This document shows, in pieces, positions 15,750 through 24,022 of a stretch of 64,000 nt of DNA (position 1 is the first letter of the stretch; every line of letters begins with the position of its first letter). The notes beneath the pieces were generated by a model. That model did not search any database. It was given only the letters and a program-made list of their open reading frames with translations, and had not been told where the DNA came from. Origin of the DNA: an uncultured Phycicoccus sp. (GTDB taxonomy: Bacteria; Actinomycetota; Actinomycetes; Actinomycetales; Dermatophilaceae); NCBI RefSeq assembly GCF_947495705.1, contig NZ_CANLZR010000003.1, positions 341,199-405,198 of the forward strand, read 5' to 3'. The position numbers and the translations under genes are program-made.

Positions 15750-16931
15750 TCAACCCCCGGAGGGCCGGTCGCCCCGCCGCCGCGCGACCTCGGACGGCAG
15801 CGCCTCCAGGGTCACGGATTGCCCTGTGCCGGTGCGCTGCCCGCGCTTGGAGTCCGCAGCGCGCCCACCCGCGGGTGCGTCCACGGCCGCGTCCCGACGG
15901 ATCGCTCGCCCCTGCGCGATCCGCTCGTCGAGCTTCTCGCGGGCCTTCTCGGACTGCGTGGTGTCCCGCGGCGGCAGCTGGATGGACCGCTCGGCCGCGA
16001 TGCCCGCCTCGAGCTGGCGGGCCCGCTCGAGCTCGGCGTCCAGCTCGGCCCCGAGCAGCAGCGCGATGTTGGTGAGCCACAGCCACAGGAGGAAGACGAT
16101 GACGCCACCGAGCGAGCCGTACGTGGCGTTGTAGTTGCCGAAGTTGCTGACGTAGAAGCCGAACGCGATCGACGCGACGACCCACACGAGGATCGCGAGC
16201 ACCGCGCCGGGGGAGATCCACCGGAACTTGGGCTGTCGGACGTTCGGGGTGAAGTAGTAGAGCATCGCCACCATCCCCATGACGACGACGAGGATGACCG
16301 GCCACTTCGCGAGGTCCCACACGTCGACCGCCTGCTGCCCCACCCCGATGAGCCCGCCGACGGCGCGGGTGACCGGGCCGGTGACGACCAAGCCGACGAG
16401 CACGAGGGCGCCGAGGACGACGAGCGCCACAGTCACCGCGAAGTTGGCCGGCCGCAGCTTCCACACCGGCCGGCCCTCGTCGACCCCGTAGACCCGGTTC
16501 ATCGCGCGGCCGAACGCGCCGACGTACCCGGAGGCGGAGAACAGGGCGGCGAGGATACCGATGACGAACGTGAACCCCGCGGCCTGCGAGGCGACCATCT
16601 CCTCGAGCGGCCCGCGCAGCTGCTCGACGACCTGCCCCTGCCCGAGCCGCACGAGCAGGCTCAGCAGCTGGTCGACCGTCTGCGCGCCGTTGCCGAACAG
16701 GCCGAGGAGCGAGACGAGCGCCAACAGCGCGGGGGCGACCGAGAGCACCGAGTAGTAGGTGAGGGCGGCGGCCAGGTCGGTGGACTGGTCCCGCTGGAAC
16801 TCCGCGACGGCGCTCTTGAACGTGTACTTCCACCCGCGCCCGGACAGCTCCGTCGGGGAGTCGGGCTTCGCGTCGGTGTCGGGCGGGGGCGCGGTGGCGG
16901 CCTTGGCCGCGGCGGATCCCTCGGTGGGCAT
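15750..16931 (-). CDS. YihY/BrkB family inner membrane protein
   Basis: This 393-residue protein has six predicted membrane helices between residues 65 and 305. The family hallmark AALTYYSVLSVAPALLAL is near residue 53, and FGNYNATYGSLGGVIVFLLW is in the last third. Both tails are long, charged and cytoplasmic. Once misnamed ribonuclease BN, the family has no agreed biochemical function. GAGGAGA precedes the ATG. The gene follows the unknown gene at 17053 divergently and is read toward the kinase gene. Confidence 0.92.
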   Translation of the reverse strand: MPTEGSAAAKAATAPPPDTDAKPDSPTELSGRGWKYTFKSAVAEFQRDQSTDLAAALTYYSVLSVAPALLALVSLLGLFGNGAQTVDQLLSLLVRLGQGQVVEQLRGPLEEMVASQAAGFTFVIGILAALFSASGYVGAFGRAMNRVYGVDEGRPVWKLRPANFAVTVALVVLGALVLVGLVVTGPVTRAVGGLIGVGQQAVDVWDLAKWPVILVVVMGMVAMLYYFTPNVRQPKFRWISPGAVLAILVWVVASIAFGFYVSNFGNYNATYGSLGGVIVFLLWLWLTNIALLLGAELDAELERARQLEAGIAAERSIQLPPRDTTQSEKAREKLDERIAQGRAIRRDAAVDAPAGGRAADSKRGQRTGTGQSVTLEALPSEVARRRGDRPSGG

Positions 16932-17052
16932 GTCGTCTCCTCGGAGCGTGCAGGCACAGGTCGGGGTCGGACCCAACCTAGCCGGAAGCCGGGTGACCGG
17001 GCAGGTCGCGGGTCCGCAGGACGCACGTCGAGCCACCTGACACACTGGCGCG

Positions 17053-17697
17053 GTGACGACTGACGGAGGCCGACCCGTCCCGCGCCGGCCCATCCGCTTC
17101 GGGCCGGCGGACCTCGAGGCGCACGGCGGCACGCGCCCGGGGCCGGCCGAGACCACCGAGGTGGCCCACCAGACCGCGGCCATCCTCGTCGGTACCGGCC
17201 GGGCCGCCCACGACCCCGAGGTCACCTCCCGGCTCGTCGGCCTCGTCGACGACCTCGGGCTGCCGACGATCGCCGACCTGTGGTCCTCCCGCCCCGCCCG
17301 CTCGCTCCCCGGGGCCCTGTGGCGGCTCTACGCGCTGCGTGAGTGGGTGCGCCGCAACCCGGAGGGGGCCAGCCGCGAGTACGCCGCCGGCATGCGGTTC
17401 ACCGATGTCGCGCACGTCGTCGCGGGCATCGCCGAGCCGCCCCGCCCCGAGGAGCTGCAGCGCGTCGCCGACCAGATCCTCGCGGGCATCTTCGACGGGG
17501 ACCTCGCGGTCGCGCTCGAGCGGGCATCGGCGTTCTGCGCGGTCATCGCGGCCGGGCGCGCCGAGCTCGCCCACGACTCGGACGGCGTCGACCCCGACGC
17601 CGCCACCGGCCTGACCCGCAGCGGCGCGGCCCTGCTCGCGACCGGCGAGGACCTGCGCGCCTGCGCCAACCTGTGGCGCTCGCGGGACCTGGACTGA
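17053..17697 (+). CDS. Conserved actinobacterial protein of unknown function
   Basis: This soluble 214-residue protein is mostly helical. The central segment ALWRLYALREWVRRNPEGAS and the later FCAVIAAGRAELAH suggest a helical bundle. No motif, signal peptide or membrane helix is evident. The GTG at 17053 stands six bases after CACACT (17041-17046), a slightly off-consensus leaderless pattern, and no ribosome-binding site is seen. It is divergent from the YihY gene. Such proteins are common beside phosphate-uptake genes in this group as far as I recall, but I cannot name a function. Confidence 0.75.
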   Translation: MTTDGGRPVPRRPIRFGPADLEAHGGTRPGPAETTEVAHQTAAILVGTGRAAHDPEVTSRLVGLVDDLGLPTIADLWSSRPARSLPGALWRLYALREWVRRNPEGASREYAAGMRFTDVAHVVAGIAEPPRPEELQRVADQILAGIFDGDLAVALERASAFCAVIAAGRAELAHDSDGVDPDAATGLTRSGAALLATGEDLRACANLWRSRDLD

Positions 17698-17763
17698 GCC
17701 TCCCGGCACGCGGACTTCCGCGGGAGGGAACACACTGGCGACCCCGACGCGTTAGGGTCTATC

Positions 17764-17854
17764 GGTAGGTGCCGGACCGCGGCAGCCCCGGGTCCCAACA
17801 TCAGCCGCTACGAGCGGCCACGCGCCGTGAGGCGCTCCCGGTCCGGCACCCACC
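17764..17854 (+). ncRNA. Candidate structured non-coding RNA
   Basis: A TAGGGT -10 box at 17753-17758 would start RNA near 17764, exactly where a long stem begins. Bases 17764-17779 pair with 17839-17854 (15 of 16 pairs). Inside are a hairpin GCCGCT-ACG-AGCGGC and a hairpin GCGCC-GTGA-GGCGC whose loop is of the GNRA type. The closing stem, two inner hairpins and matching promoter suggest a folded RNA of about 90 nt. It does not show the SRP, 6C, SAM or c-di-GMP signatures I know. A plain terminator or operator is an alternative. Confidence 0.5.
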
Positions 17855-17955
17855 ACCTCCCGTCCCGCCGGCGCGCCGACACCGCCGCCGACGGCCCCGG
17901 CACTTTCCCTGTGGATGACCTACCGCCCCCTGCTCGGGCGCCGTACCGTTGACCC

Positions 17956-18135
17956 ATGGCCGACGATCCCTCGCTCACCGACGACGATCTCCAGGGTGAG
18001 ATCGACCTCGTCGGGACCCTGGTGCTCGCGGCCGCCGAGACCGACGGGCCGCTGAGCGAGGAGGCCATCGACCAGCTGCTCGGCATCGGCGGTGCGGGCT
18101 CCGCCGACGCGGCCCCGGCCCCCACCGAGCGCTGA
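17956..18135 (+). CDS. Small acidic conserved protein (59 aa)
   Basis: The product reads MADDPSLTDDDLQGEIDLVG onward, with a predicted helix-turn-helix-like core (DLQGEIDLVGTLVLAAAETD, then PLSEEAIDQLLGI) and a disordered Ala/Pro tail. TACCGT at 17944-17949 followed by six bases and the ATG gives a leaderless start. Similar tiny proteins with an LTDDEL..EI..VG pattern occur in other actinobacteria, in my recollection. It is acidic with no Cys or membrane segment. Its job is unknown; small size and position before a phosphate-uptake pair suggest a regulator or adaptor. Confidence 0.65.
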   Translation: MADDPSLTDDDLQGEIDLVGTLVLAAAETDGPLSEEAIDQLLGIGGAGSADAAPAPTER

Positions 18136-18242
18136 CGCCGTGCGGCTACCGCCGGGAGCCCCCGGCCGCGGCCTCCCGCCCGATCGCCACCCCCTACGCT
18201 GAGCCCACGATCGCTGCACCACCGGACCCGGAGACCGCCACC

Positions 18243-18866
18243 GTGGGCTTTCGCCTCACCCCCCAGGACACCTCGTTCCCCGAGCTGTACGCCGCCTCGG
18301 CGCAGCAGCTGGTCGAGGGTGCCCGCGAGCTGACGGCGCTGCTCGGCGCGGACCACGACGAGCGCCAGGAGATCCTCCGCCGGGCCCACGACATCGAGGC
18401 CGCTGCCGCCGACGCCACCCGCGACATCGTCCGCAAGGTGCACGGGTCCTTCGTCACCCCGTTCGACCGCTCCGACATGCACGGCCTCGCCGTGGCCCTC
18501 GACGAGTGCGTCGACCTCGTCGTCGCCGCGGTCGACCTCATCGTGCTGTACCGCGTCGACGACCTCCCGCCCCGCGCCGCCAAGCAGGTCGAGATCATCG
18601 CGCGGATGGCCGAGGTCACTGCCGACGCGATGCCGCGGCTGCGGTCGATGAAGGAGCTCAACGGCTACTGGGTCGAGATCACCCGGCTCGAGAACCGGGC
18701 GAACAAGCAGTACCGGCGCATGCTGGGCGACCTGTTCGCGGCGAAGAAGCCCGACCCCGTCGCCCTGATGAAGCACAAGGACGTCATCGACGCCCTCGAG
18801 GCCGCGGCGAACGGGTTCGAGCAGGTGGCGCTGAAGGTCGAGGCGATCACCGTCCGGGAGTCCTGA
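18243..18866 (+). CDS. DUF47/PhoU-like partner of PiT
   Basis: This 207-residue all-helical protein belongs to the DUF47 (PhoU-related, TIGR00153-type) family. Conserved patches include IVRKVHGSFVTPFDRSDMHG and the paired acidic helices around MKELNGYWVEITRLENRANK. DUF47 proteins are thought to gate or regulate the neighbouring PiT phosphate transporter. The GTG at 18243 has GGAG upstream, and TACGCT at 18195-18200 is a plausible -10 box. It is 6 bases from the pit gene, so the two are one transcription unit. Confidence 0.92.
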   Translation: MGFRLTPQDTSFPELYAASAQQLVEGARELTALLGADHDERQEILRRAHDIEAAAADATRDIVRKVHGSFVTPFDRSDMHGLAVALDECVDLVVAAVDLIVLYRVDDLPPRAAKQVEIIARMAEVTADAMPRLRSMKELNGYWVEITRLENRANKQYRRMLGDLFAAKKPDPVALMKHKDVIDALEAAANGFEQVALKVEAITVRES

Positions 18867-18872
18867 CCGGCC

Positions 18873-19865
18873 GTGGACTGGTGGCCCGTCGCCCTCGTCG
18901 TCGTCCTCGCGATGGGGTTCACGTACACGAACGGCTTCCACGACGCCGCGAACGCCATCGCCACCTCGGTCTCGACCCGGGCGCTGACCCCCCGGATCGC
19001 GCTGCTGCTGGCCGCAGTGATGAACCTCGTGGGGGCCTTCGCCGGGATGCGGGTGGCCCAGACGATCAACGACATCGTCGTCGTCCCCGACGGCGCCACC
19101 GGGCTCGCCCTGTGCGCCGGCGCCTTCGTCGGCGCGACCGTCTGGAACCTGCTGACGTGGTGGCGGGGGCTGCCGTCCTCGTCGTCGCACGCCCTGATCG
19201 GGGGGCTCGGCGGGGCCGCGCTCGCCGCCGGCGCCACCGTGCGCTGGGGCGCGGTGCGCGACAACGTCGCCATCCCGATGATCGTGTCCCCGCTCCTCGG
19301 GCTCGCCGGCGGCTTCCTCGTCATGACCGCCATCCTGTGGCTGTTCCGGCGCTCCGCTCCCGGGCCGACCGCGCGCGGGTTCCGCTACGCCCAGACGGTG
19401 TCGGCGGCCGCGATGGCGTTCGGGCACGGGATGCAGGACGCGTCGAAGACGGCCGGGGTGGTCGTGCTCGCCCTCGTCGCCTCCGGGCACCAGGACCCCG
19501 CGGACCTGGCGGTGCCGCTCTGGGTGCTCGCCCTGGCCGCGGTCATGCTGAGCCTCGGCACGTACGCGGGCGGCTGGCGGATCATCCGCACGCTCGGGCG
19601 CGGCATCATCCACATCGACCCGCCGCAGGGGTTCGCCGCCGAGGCGACGGCCGCGACCGTGCTCTACGCCGCGACGGCCACCGGAGCCCCGATCTCGACG
19701 ACGCACGCCATCACCTCGGCCATCGCCGGGGTCGGGGCGACCCGCTCGGCCAAGGCGGTGCGCTGGGACGTCGCGCGGTCCATCGCGTTCGCGTGGGTGC
19801 TGACGTTCCCGGGCGCCGGCCTCGCGGCCGCGCTCGTGTACGGCGCCGTCGCGCTCGTCGTCTAG
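18873..19865 (+). CDS. pit: Low-affinity inorganic phosphate transporter (PiT family)
   Basis: This 330-residue membrane protein of about ten helices carries the two PiT signature motifs, GFHDAANAIATSV near residue 21 and FGHGMQDASKTAGV near residue 187. It imports phosphate as a metal-phosphate complex driven by protons. The GTG start lies 6 bases after the DUF47 gene and is probably translated by coupling. It converges on the pst operon, so low- and high-affinity uptake genes face each other across a 21-bp gap. Confidence 0.95.
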   Translation: MDWWPVALVVVLAMGFTYTNGFHDAANAIATSVSTRALTPRIALLLAAVMNLVGAFAGMRVAQTINDIVVVPDGATGLALCAGAFVGATVWNLLTWWRGLPSSSSHALIGGLGGAALAAGATVRWGAVRDNVAIPMIVSPLLGLAGGFLVMTAILWLFRRSAPGPTARGFRYAQTVSAAAMAFGHGMQDASKTAGVVVLALVASGHQDPADLAVPLWVLALAAVMLSLGTYAGGWRIIRTLGRGIIHIDPPQGFAAEATAATVLYAATATGAPISTTHAITSAIAGVGATRSAKAVRWDVARSIAFAWVLTFPGAGLAAALVYGAVALVV

Positions 19866-19886
19866 GGCCCAGCGGGCCCGGGCCGG

Positions 19887-20663
19887 TCAGCCGAAGCGGC
19901 CCGAGATGTAGTCCTCGGTGGCCTTCTCGGTGGGGTTGCTGAAGATGCGCTGGGTCTCGCCGATCTCGACGAGCCGGCCGGGCTCGCCGGTCGCTTTGAG
20001 GTTGAAGAACGCCGTCTGGTCCGAGACGCGGGCCGCCTGCTGCATGTTGTGCGTGACGATGACGATCGTGTACTCGGACTTCAGGTCGTTGATGAGGTCC
20101 TCGATGGCCAGCGTCGAGATCGGGTCGAGGGCCGAACAGGGCTCGTCCATGAGCAGCACCTGCGGGTTGACCGCGATGGCGCGGGCGATGCACAGCCGCT
20201 GCTGCTGGCCGCCCGACAGGCCGGCCCCGGGCTTGTCGAGCCGGTCCTTGACCTCGGTCCACAGGTTGGCGCCGCGCAGCGACTGCTCGACGACCTCGTC
20301 GAGGACGGACTTCTTCTTGACCCCGTTGAGGCGCAGCCCGGCCGCCACGTTGTCGCGGATCGACATCGTCGGGAACGGGTTGGGCCGCTGGAAGACCATG
20401 CCGACGGTGCGGCGCACGGCCACCGGGTCCATCGACGACGCGTAGAGGTCCTGGTCGTCGAGCATGACCGAGCCCTCGACCCGCCCGCCCGGGATGACCT
20501 CGTGCATCCGGTTCAGGGTGCGGAGCACCGTCGACTTGCCGCAGCCGGACGGGCCGATGAACGCCGTGACGGAGCGGGGCTCCACGGTCATCGTCACGCC
20601 CTCGACGGCCTTGAAGTCGCCGTAGTAGATGTCGAGGTCCTTGACGTCGATGCGCTTGGCCAT
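19887..20663 (-). CDS. pstB: Phosphate ABC transporter ATPase PstB
   Basis: The complete ATPase of 258 residues has Walker [10 protein letters not shown], signature [16 protein letters not shown], Walker [14 protein letters not shown] and an H-loop VTHNM. It powers high-affinity phosphate import with PstA and PstC. It is the last gene of the pstSCAB operon, read after pstA with a 51-bp gap. Confidence 0.97.
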   Translation of the reverse strand: MAKRIDVKDLDIYYGDFKAVEGVTMTVEPRSVTAFIGPSGCGKSTVLRTLNRMHEVIPGGRVEGSVMLDDQDLYASSMDPVAVRRTVGMVFQRPNPFPTMSIRDNVAAGLRLNGVKKKSVLDEVVEQSLRGANLWTEVKDRLDKPGAGLSGGQQQRLCIARAIAVNPQVLLMDEPCSALDPISTLAIEDLINDLKSEYTIVIVTHNMQQAARVSDQTAFFNLKATGEPGRLVEIGETQRIFSNPTEKATEDYISGRFG

Positions 20664-20714
20664 GGGTTCAGTGTCTCTTTTCGTCCCGGGGTGGTCGGGG
20701 TGGTCGGGAGTGGG

Positions 20715-21641
20715 TCAGCCCTTGACCTTGCTGAAGCGGCCGACGAAGCGGCCCAGCAGGTTGAGCATGAACACGAGGAGGATCAGGGTGAGCGAGGCGC
20801 CCCAGACCCGGTCGAGGGCCGGCTGCAGGGCCTCGGTGCGGTCCTGGTTGATCATCGTGGGCAGCGTCGCCATGAGCCCGTCGAACAGGTCGGTGGCGAT
20901 GACCTTCGTGTACGGCCCGAGGATGATCAGCGGTGCCGTCTCACCCATGACGCGGGCGAGGCCGAGCAGGACGCCGGTGACGATGCCCGAGAACGCGGTG
21001 GGCACGACGATCTTCATGATCGTCTTCCACTTCGGCACCCCGAGCGCGTACGACGCCTCGCGCAGCTCGTTCGGCACGAGCTTGAGCATCTCCTCCGTGG
21101 ACCGCACGATCGTCGGGATCATGAGCATCGCGAGGGCCAGGGTCACGGCGAACGCGACGCGCTGGAAGCCGAGCGTCGTCACCCACAGGGCGTAGATGAA
21201 CAGGCCCGCGACGATCGACGGGATGCCGGTGAGGATGTCGACCATGAAGGACACGGTCCGCGCCAGCCGGCCGCGGCCGTACTCGACGAGGTAGACGGCG
21301 GTGAGGACGCCGACCGGCACCGACATCGCCGCCGTGACCGCGGCCTGGATGAGCGTGCCCTGGATGGCGTGCACCGCGCCCCCGCCGACCCGCCGCGAGG
21401 TGATGCCGGACTGGCTGTTGGTCCACCACACCGAGTCGACGAGCATGTGGCCGCCCTTGACCAGGGTGGAGCCGAGGATCCAGACGAGCGGCACGACGGC
21501 GATCCCGAAGGCGAGCCACATGACGACGCGGGCGGTGACGTCCTTGACGGCGCGCCCCCCGGACTTCTCGCCGAACGCACTGGGGGTCGGGACGCCGGCC
21601 GCGGGCGGTGCTGCGGCGTGGTCGACCTGGGCGCTGCTCAT
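20715..21641 (-). CDS. pstA: Phosphate ABC transporter permease PstA
   Basis: This 308-residue permease has six membrane helices and the EAA-type loop (ELREASYALGVPKWKTIMKI) that contacts PstB. A Pro/Ala-rich cytoplasmic tail of about 35 residues precedes the first helix. The ATG overlaps the pstC stop (ATGA), so translation is coupled. Confidence 0.96.
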   Translation of the reverse strand: MSSAQVDHAAAPPAAGVPTPSAFGEKSGGRAVKDVTARVVMWLAFGIAVVPLVWILGSTLVKGGHMLVDSVWWTNSQSGITSRRVGGGAVHAIQGTLIQAAVTAAMSVPVGVLTAVYLVEYGRGRLARTVSFMVDILTGIPSIVAGLFIYALWVTTLGFQRVAFAVTLALAMLMIPTIVRSTEEMLKLVPNELREASYALGVPKWKTIMKIVVPTAFSGIVTGVLLGLARVMGETAPLIILGPYTKVIATDLFDGLMATLPTMINQDRTEALQPALDRVWGASLTLILLVFMLNLLGRFVGRFSKVKG

Positions 21642-22639
21642 TCGGTGAAGGCCTTCCTGCGATCGATGACGATGCGGGCGGTCGCGTTGACGACGAAGGT
21701 CACGACGAACAGGACGAGGCCGGCCGCGATGTAGGCGCCGGTCTTCTGCGGGGTGTCGAACTCGCCGGCGCCCTGGGCGATCCGCGAGGCGAAGGTCGAG
21801 CCGCCGTTGAAGATCGAGAAGCTCCAGTCCGCGTTCGCGCTCAGCGTCGACAGGAGGATGAGGACCGCGAGGGTCTCGCCGAGCGCACGGCCGAGGCCGA
21901 GCATCGCGGCGCTGATGACCCCGGGCTTGCCGTAGGGCAGGACCGCGACCCGGATCATCTCCCACCGCGTCGCCCCGAGCGCGAGCGCGCCCTCCTTGTG
22001 CGTCGTCGGCACCTGCGCGAAGACCTCGCGGGAGATGGCCGTGACGATCGGCAGGATCATGATCGCGAGGATCATGCCGGCGAAGGCGAGAGTGCTCTTG
22101 GCGCTGGTGCCCTGGTCCTCGAAGACCGGCAGCCACCCGAGCGCGCCGTCGATCCCGGAGAGCACCGGCTGGAAGTACTGGCCCGCGATGTTCAGACCCC
22201 AGAACCCGTAGACGATCGAGGGGACCGCAGCGAGGAGGTCGATGGTCGAGGCCGCGGGCTTGGAGAGCCACGGCGGCGCGTACTGGGTGATGAAGAGGGC
22301 GACCGCGACCCCGAGCGGGACCGCGATGATCATCGCGATGACCGAGGTGATGAGGGTGCCCCAGGCGAGCTCGAGGATGCCGAAGCGGGGGTTGGCTCCG
22401 CTGGGGCTCCACTCCCGCGACAGGAGGAAGTTCGCCTCGTTCTTCAGCAGCGACGGCACGGCCTGCCACAGGAGGAACACCCCGACGAGGGTGACGAGGA
22501 CGACGATGAGGATGCCCGAGGTGGTGGCGAGGCCGCCGAAGATCCGGTCGCCGAGGCGGCCGGTGGAGGCCCGGTCGCCGCCGAGGGGGTGCCTCGGGTC
22601 CTCGTCGACCGTCGAGCGGCCGGTCATGGAGGTGCTCAC
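21638..22639 (-). CDS. pstC: Phosphate ABC transporter permease PstC
   Basis: This 333-residue permease has the EAA loop KEGALALGATRWEMIRVAVL and the typical PstC large periplasmic loop (FLLSREWSPSGANPRFGILE). The GTG start at 22639 has GAGGA four to five bases upstream; ATG 22627 is an alternative. It is separated from pstS by 128 bp containing a strong hairpin that probably lowers its expression relative to pstS. Confidence 0.96.
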   Translation of the reverse strand: MSTSMTGRSTVDEDPRHPLGGDRASTGRLGDRIFGGLATTSGILIVVLVTLVGVFLLWQAVPSLLKNEANFLLSREWSPSGANPRFGILELAWGTLITSVIAMIIAVPLGVAVALFITQYAPPWLSKPAASTIDLLAAVPSIVYGFWGLNIAGQYFQPVLSGIDGALGWLPVFEDQGTSAKSTLAFAGMILAIMILPIVTAISREVFAQVPTTHKEGALALGATRWEMIRVAVLPYGKPGVISAAMLGLGRALGETLAVLILLSTLSANADWSFSIFNGGSTFASRIAQGAGEFDTPQKTGAYIAAGLVLFVVTFVVNATARIVIDRRKAFTE

Positions 22640-22678
22640 GTCGTCCTCGGGGGTGTCGGGGATCTTGGTCGTACCGAC

Positions 22679-22705
22679 GGGGCGGGCCGGTTCGCGGCCC
22701 GCCCC
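22679..22705 (-). terminator. Hairpin between pstS and pstC (partial terminator)
   Basis: GGGGCGGGCC (22679-22688) and GGCCCGCCCC (22696-22705) form a perfect 10-bp GC stem with a 7-base loop, 63 bp after pstS. It could end most transcripts or protect the 3' end of the pstS mRNA. Either would explain the usual excess of binding protein over permease. Confidence 0.7.
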
Positions 22706-22767
22706 GATGCGGTGTCCGTGGGCGCCGGAGCGCCGGGACGGTGGGCGCCCGTGCGGGCGCCGAGCGG

Positions 22768-23877
22768 TCAGGAGATCGCGTCGATGGCCGTCGTGACCTT
22801 CTCCTCGACCGAGCTCGGGAGCGGTGCGTACCCGATCTCCTCGAGGCCCTGCTGGACCTCCGGGGAGGCCATGTGCGTGAGGAAGGCCTTGACCTTCGTC
22901 GCGGTCTCGGCGTCAGCGTACTGGGAGCACACGATCTCGTAGGTGACGAGGAGGATCGGGTAGGCGCCGGCCTCCTGGGTCGCGTAGTCGAGGGTGAGGC
23001 GCAGGTCGTTGCCCTCGCCGTCGCTGGCGGCGGCCTCGACGGCCTTGCCGACGGTCTCGCCGGTCAGCTCGACCGCGCCGCCGCCGTTGTCGATCTTGGC
23101 GATGCCGAGGTCGTTGTCCTTGGCGTAGCTCCACTCGACGTAGGTGACGCCACCCTCGGTGGACTTCACGCCCTCGGACACCCCGGAGGACTTCTCCTTG
23201 CCCTCACCGGAGGCGGGCCAGGCCTTCGCCGGGTCGTAGCTCCACGCGTCGCCACCGGCAGCCTTGAGGTACTTCGTGAAGTTCTCGGTCGTCCCCGACT
23301 CGTCGGAGCGGAAGAAGACCTTGATGTCGGTGGCGGGGAGCTCGACGCCGGCGTTCACCGCCGCGATCTTCGGGTCGTTCCACGTCGTGATCTTGCCGTC
23401 GAAGATCTCCGCGGCCACGTCCGGGGTGAGCGTCAGGTCGTCGACCCCCGGCAGGTTGTAGGAGATGGCGATCGGCCCGGTGACCATCGGGATGTTCCAG
23501 GCGGGAGAGCCGCAGGTCTCGGCGGCCGCGTCGGTCTCGACGATGCCGTCCTTCTCCTCGGTCTTCAGGGCCGAGTCGGACCCGGCGAAGTCGACCTGCC
23601 CGGCGATGAACTGCTTGATGCCCGTGCCGGAGCCCGTCGGGTTGTAGTTGACGGTGGCGCCGGGGCACATCTCGTTGTACGTGGCGGCGGCCTCCTCGAA
23701 CGCGTTCTTCTGGGCCGAGGAGCCCTCGGCGTTCAGGGTGCCCTCGAAGCAGGCGACGTCGCCGGCGCCGCCGGTGGCGCCGCCGCTGCCCGAGTTGTCG
23801 TCCGAGCCGCAGCCGGCGAGGGCGAGGGAACCGACCAGGGCGAGGCCAGCGAACTGGCCGAAACGGAGGTTCTTCAC
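22768..23877 (-). CDS. pstS: Phosphate-binding lipoprotein PstS
   Basis: This 369-residue periplasmic-type binding protein begins with a lipoprotein signal peptide and lipobox LALAGC, so it should be tethered to the outer face of the membrane. Phosphate-pocket segments are NPTGSGTGIKQF and RSDESGTTENF. The GTG start has GAGAGG upstream. The 145-bp gap before it contains PHO-box repeats, indicating induction on phosphate starvation by RegX3/PhoP-type regulators; senX3-regX3 lies 21 kb away in this window. Confidence 0.97.
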   Translation of the reverse strand: MKNLRFGQFAGLALVGSLALAGCGSDDNSGSGGATGGAGDVACFEGTLNAEGSSAQKNAFEEAAATYNEMCPGATVNYNPTGSGTGIKQFIAGQVDFAGSDSALKTEEKDGIVETDAAAETCGSPAWNIPMVTGPIAISYNLPGVDDLTLTPDVAAEIFDGKITTWNDPKIAAVNAGVELPATDIKVFFRSDESGTTENFTKYLKAAGGDAWSYDPAKAWPASGEGKEKSSGVSEGVKSTEGGVTYVEWSYAKDNDLGIAKIDNGGGAVELTGETVGKAVEAAASDGEGNDLRLTLDYATQEAGAYPILLVTYEIVCSQYADAETATKVKAFLTHMASPEVQQGLEEIGYAPLPSSVEEKVTTAIDAIS

Positions 23878-23977
23878 AGGTGTACCTCTCGAAAAAGGAA
23901 CGAAGCGATGGCGTCGGGCACCGGTGGCCGACGCCTAGGACGGTATGGAGGCCGGGTGACGCCGTGACCCGTGCCGG

Positions 23978-23994
23978 GTGAACGCCGCGTGAAC
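23978..23994 (-). promoter_or_regulatory. PHO box upstream of pstS
   Basis: On the - strand, GTTCAC occurs twice with an exact 11-base period (23994-23989 and 23983-23978), the direct-repeat layout known for PhoP and RegX3 sites in actinobacteria. A weaker third copy (GTCAC) lies 22 bases further toward pstS, in register. It is about 100 bp upstream of the pstS start. Confidence 0.75.
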
Positions 23995-24022
23995 GGCGTC
24001 CGAGCATTGCCCCACCGGACGG

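Noticed and set aside
17764-17854. SRP RNA (ffs) as the identity of the hairpin RNA
   Set aside because: The conserved apical GGAA-loop and AGCAGCC-type asymmetric bulge of SRP RNA are absent, and two separate inner hairpins are present.
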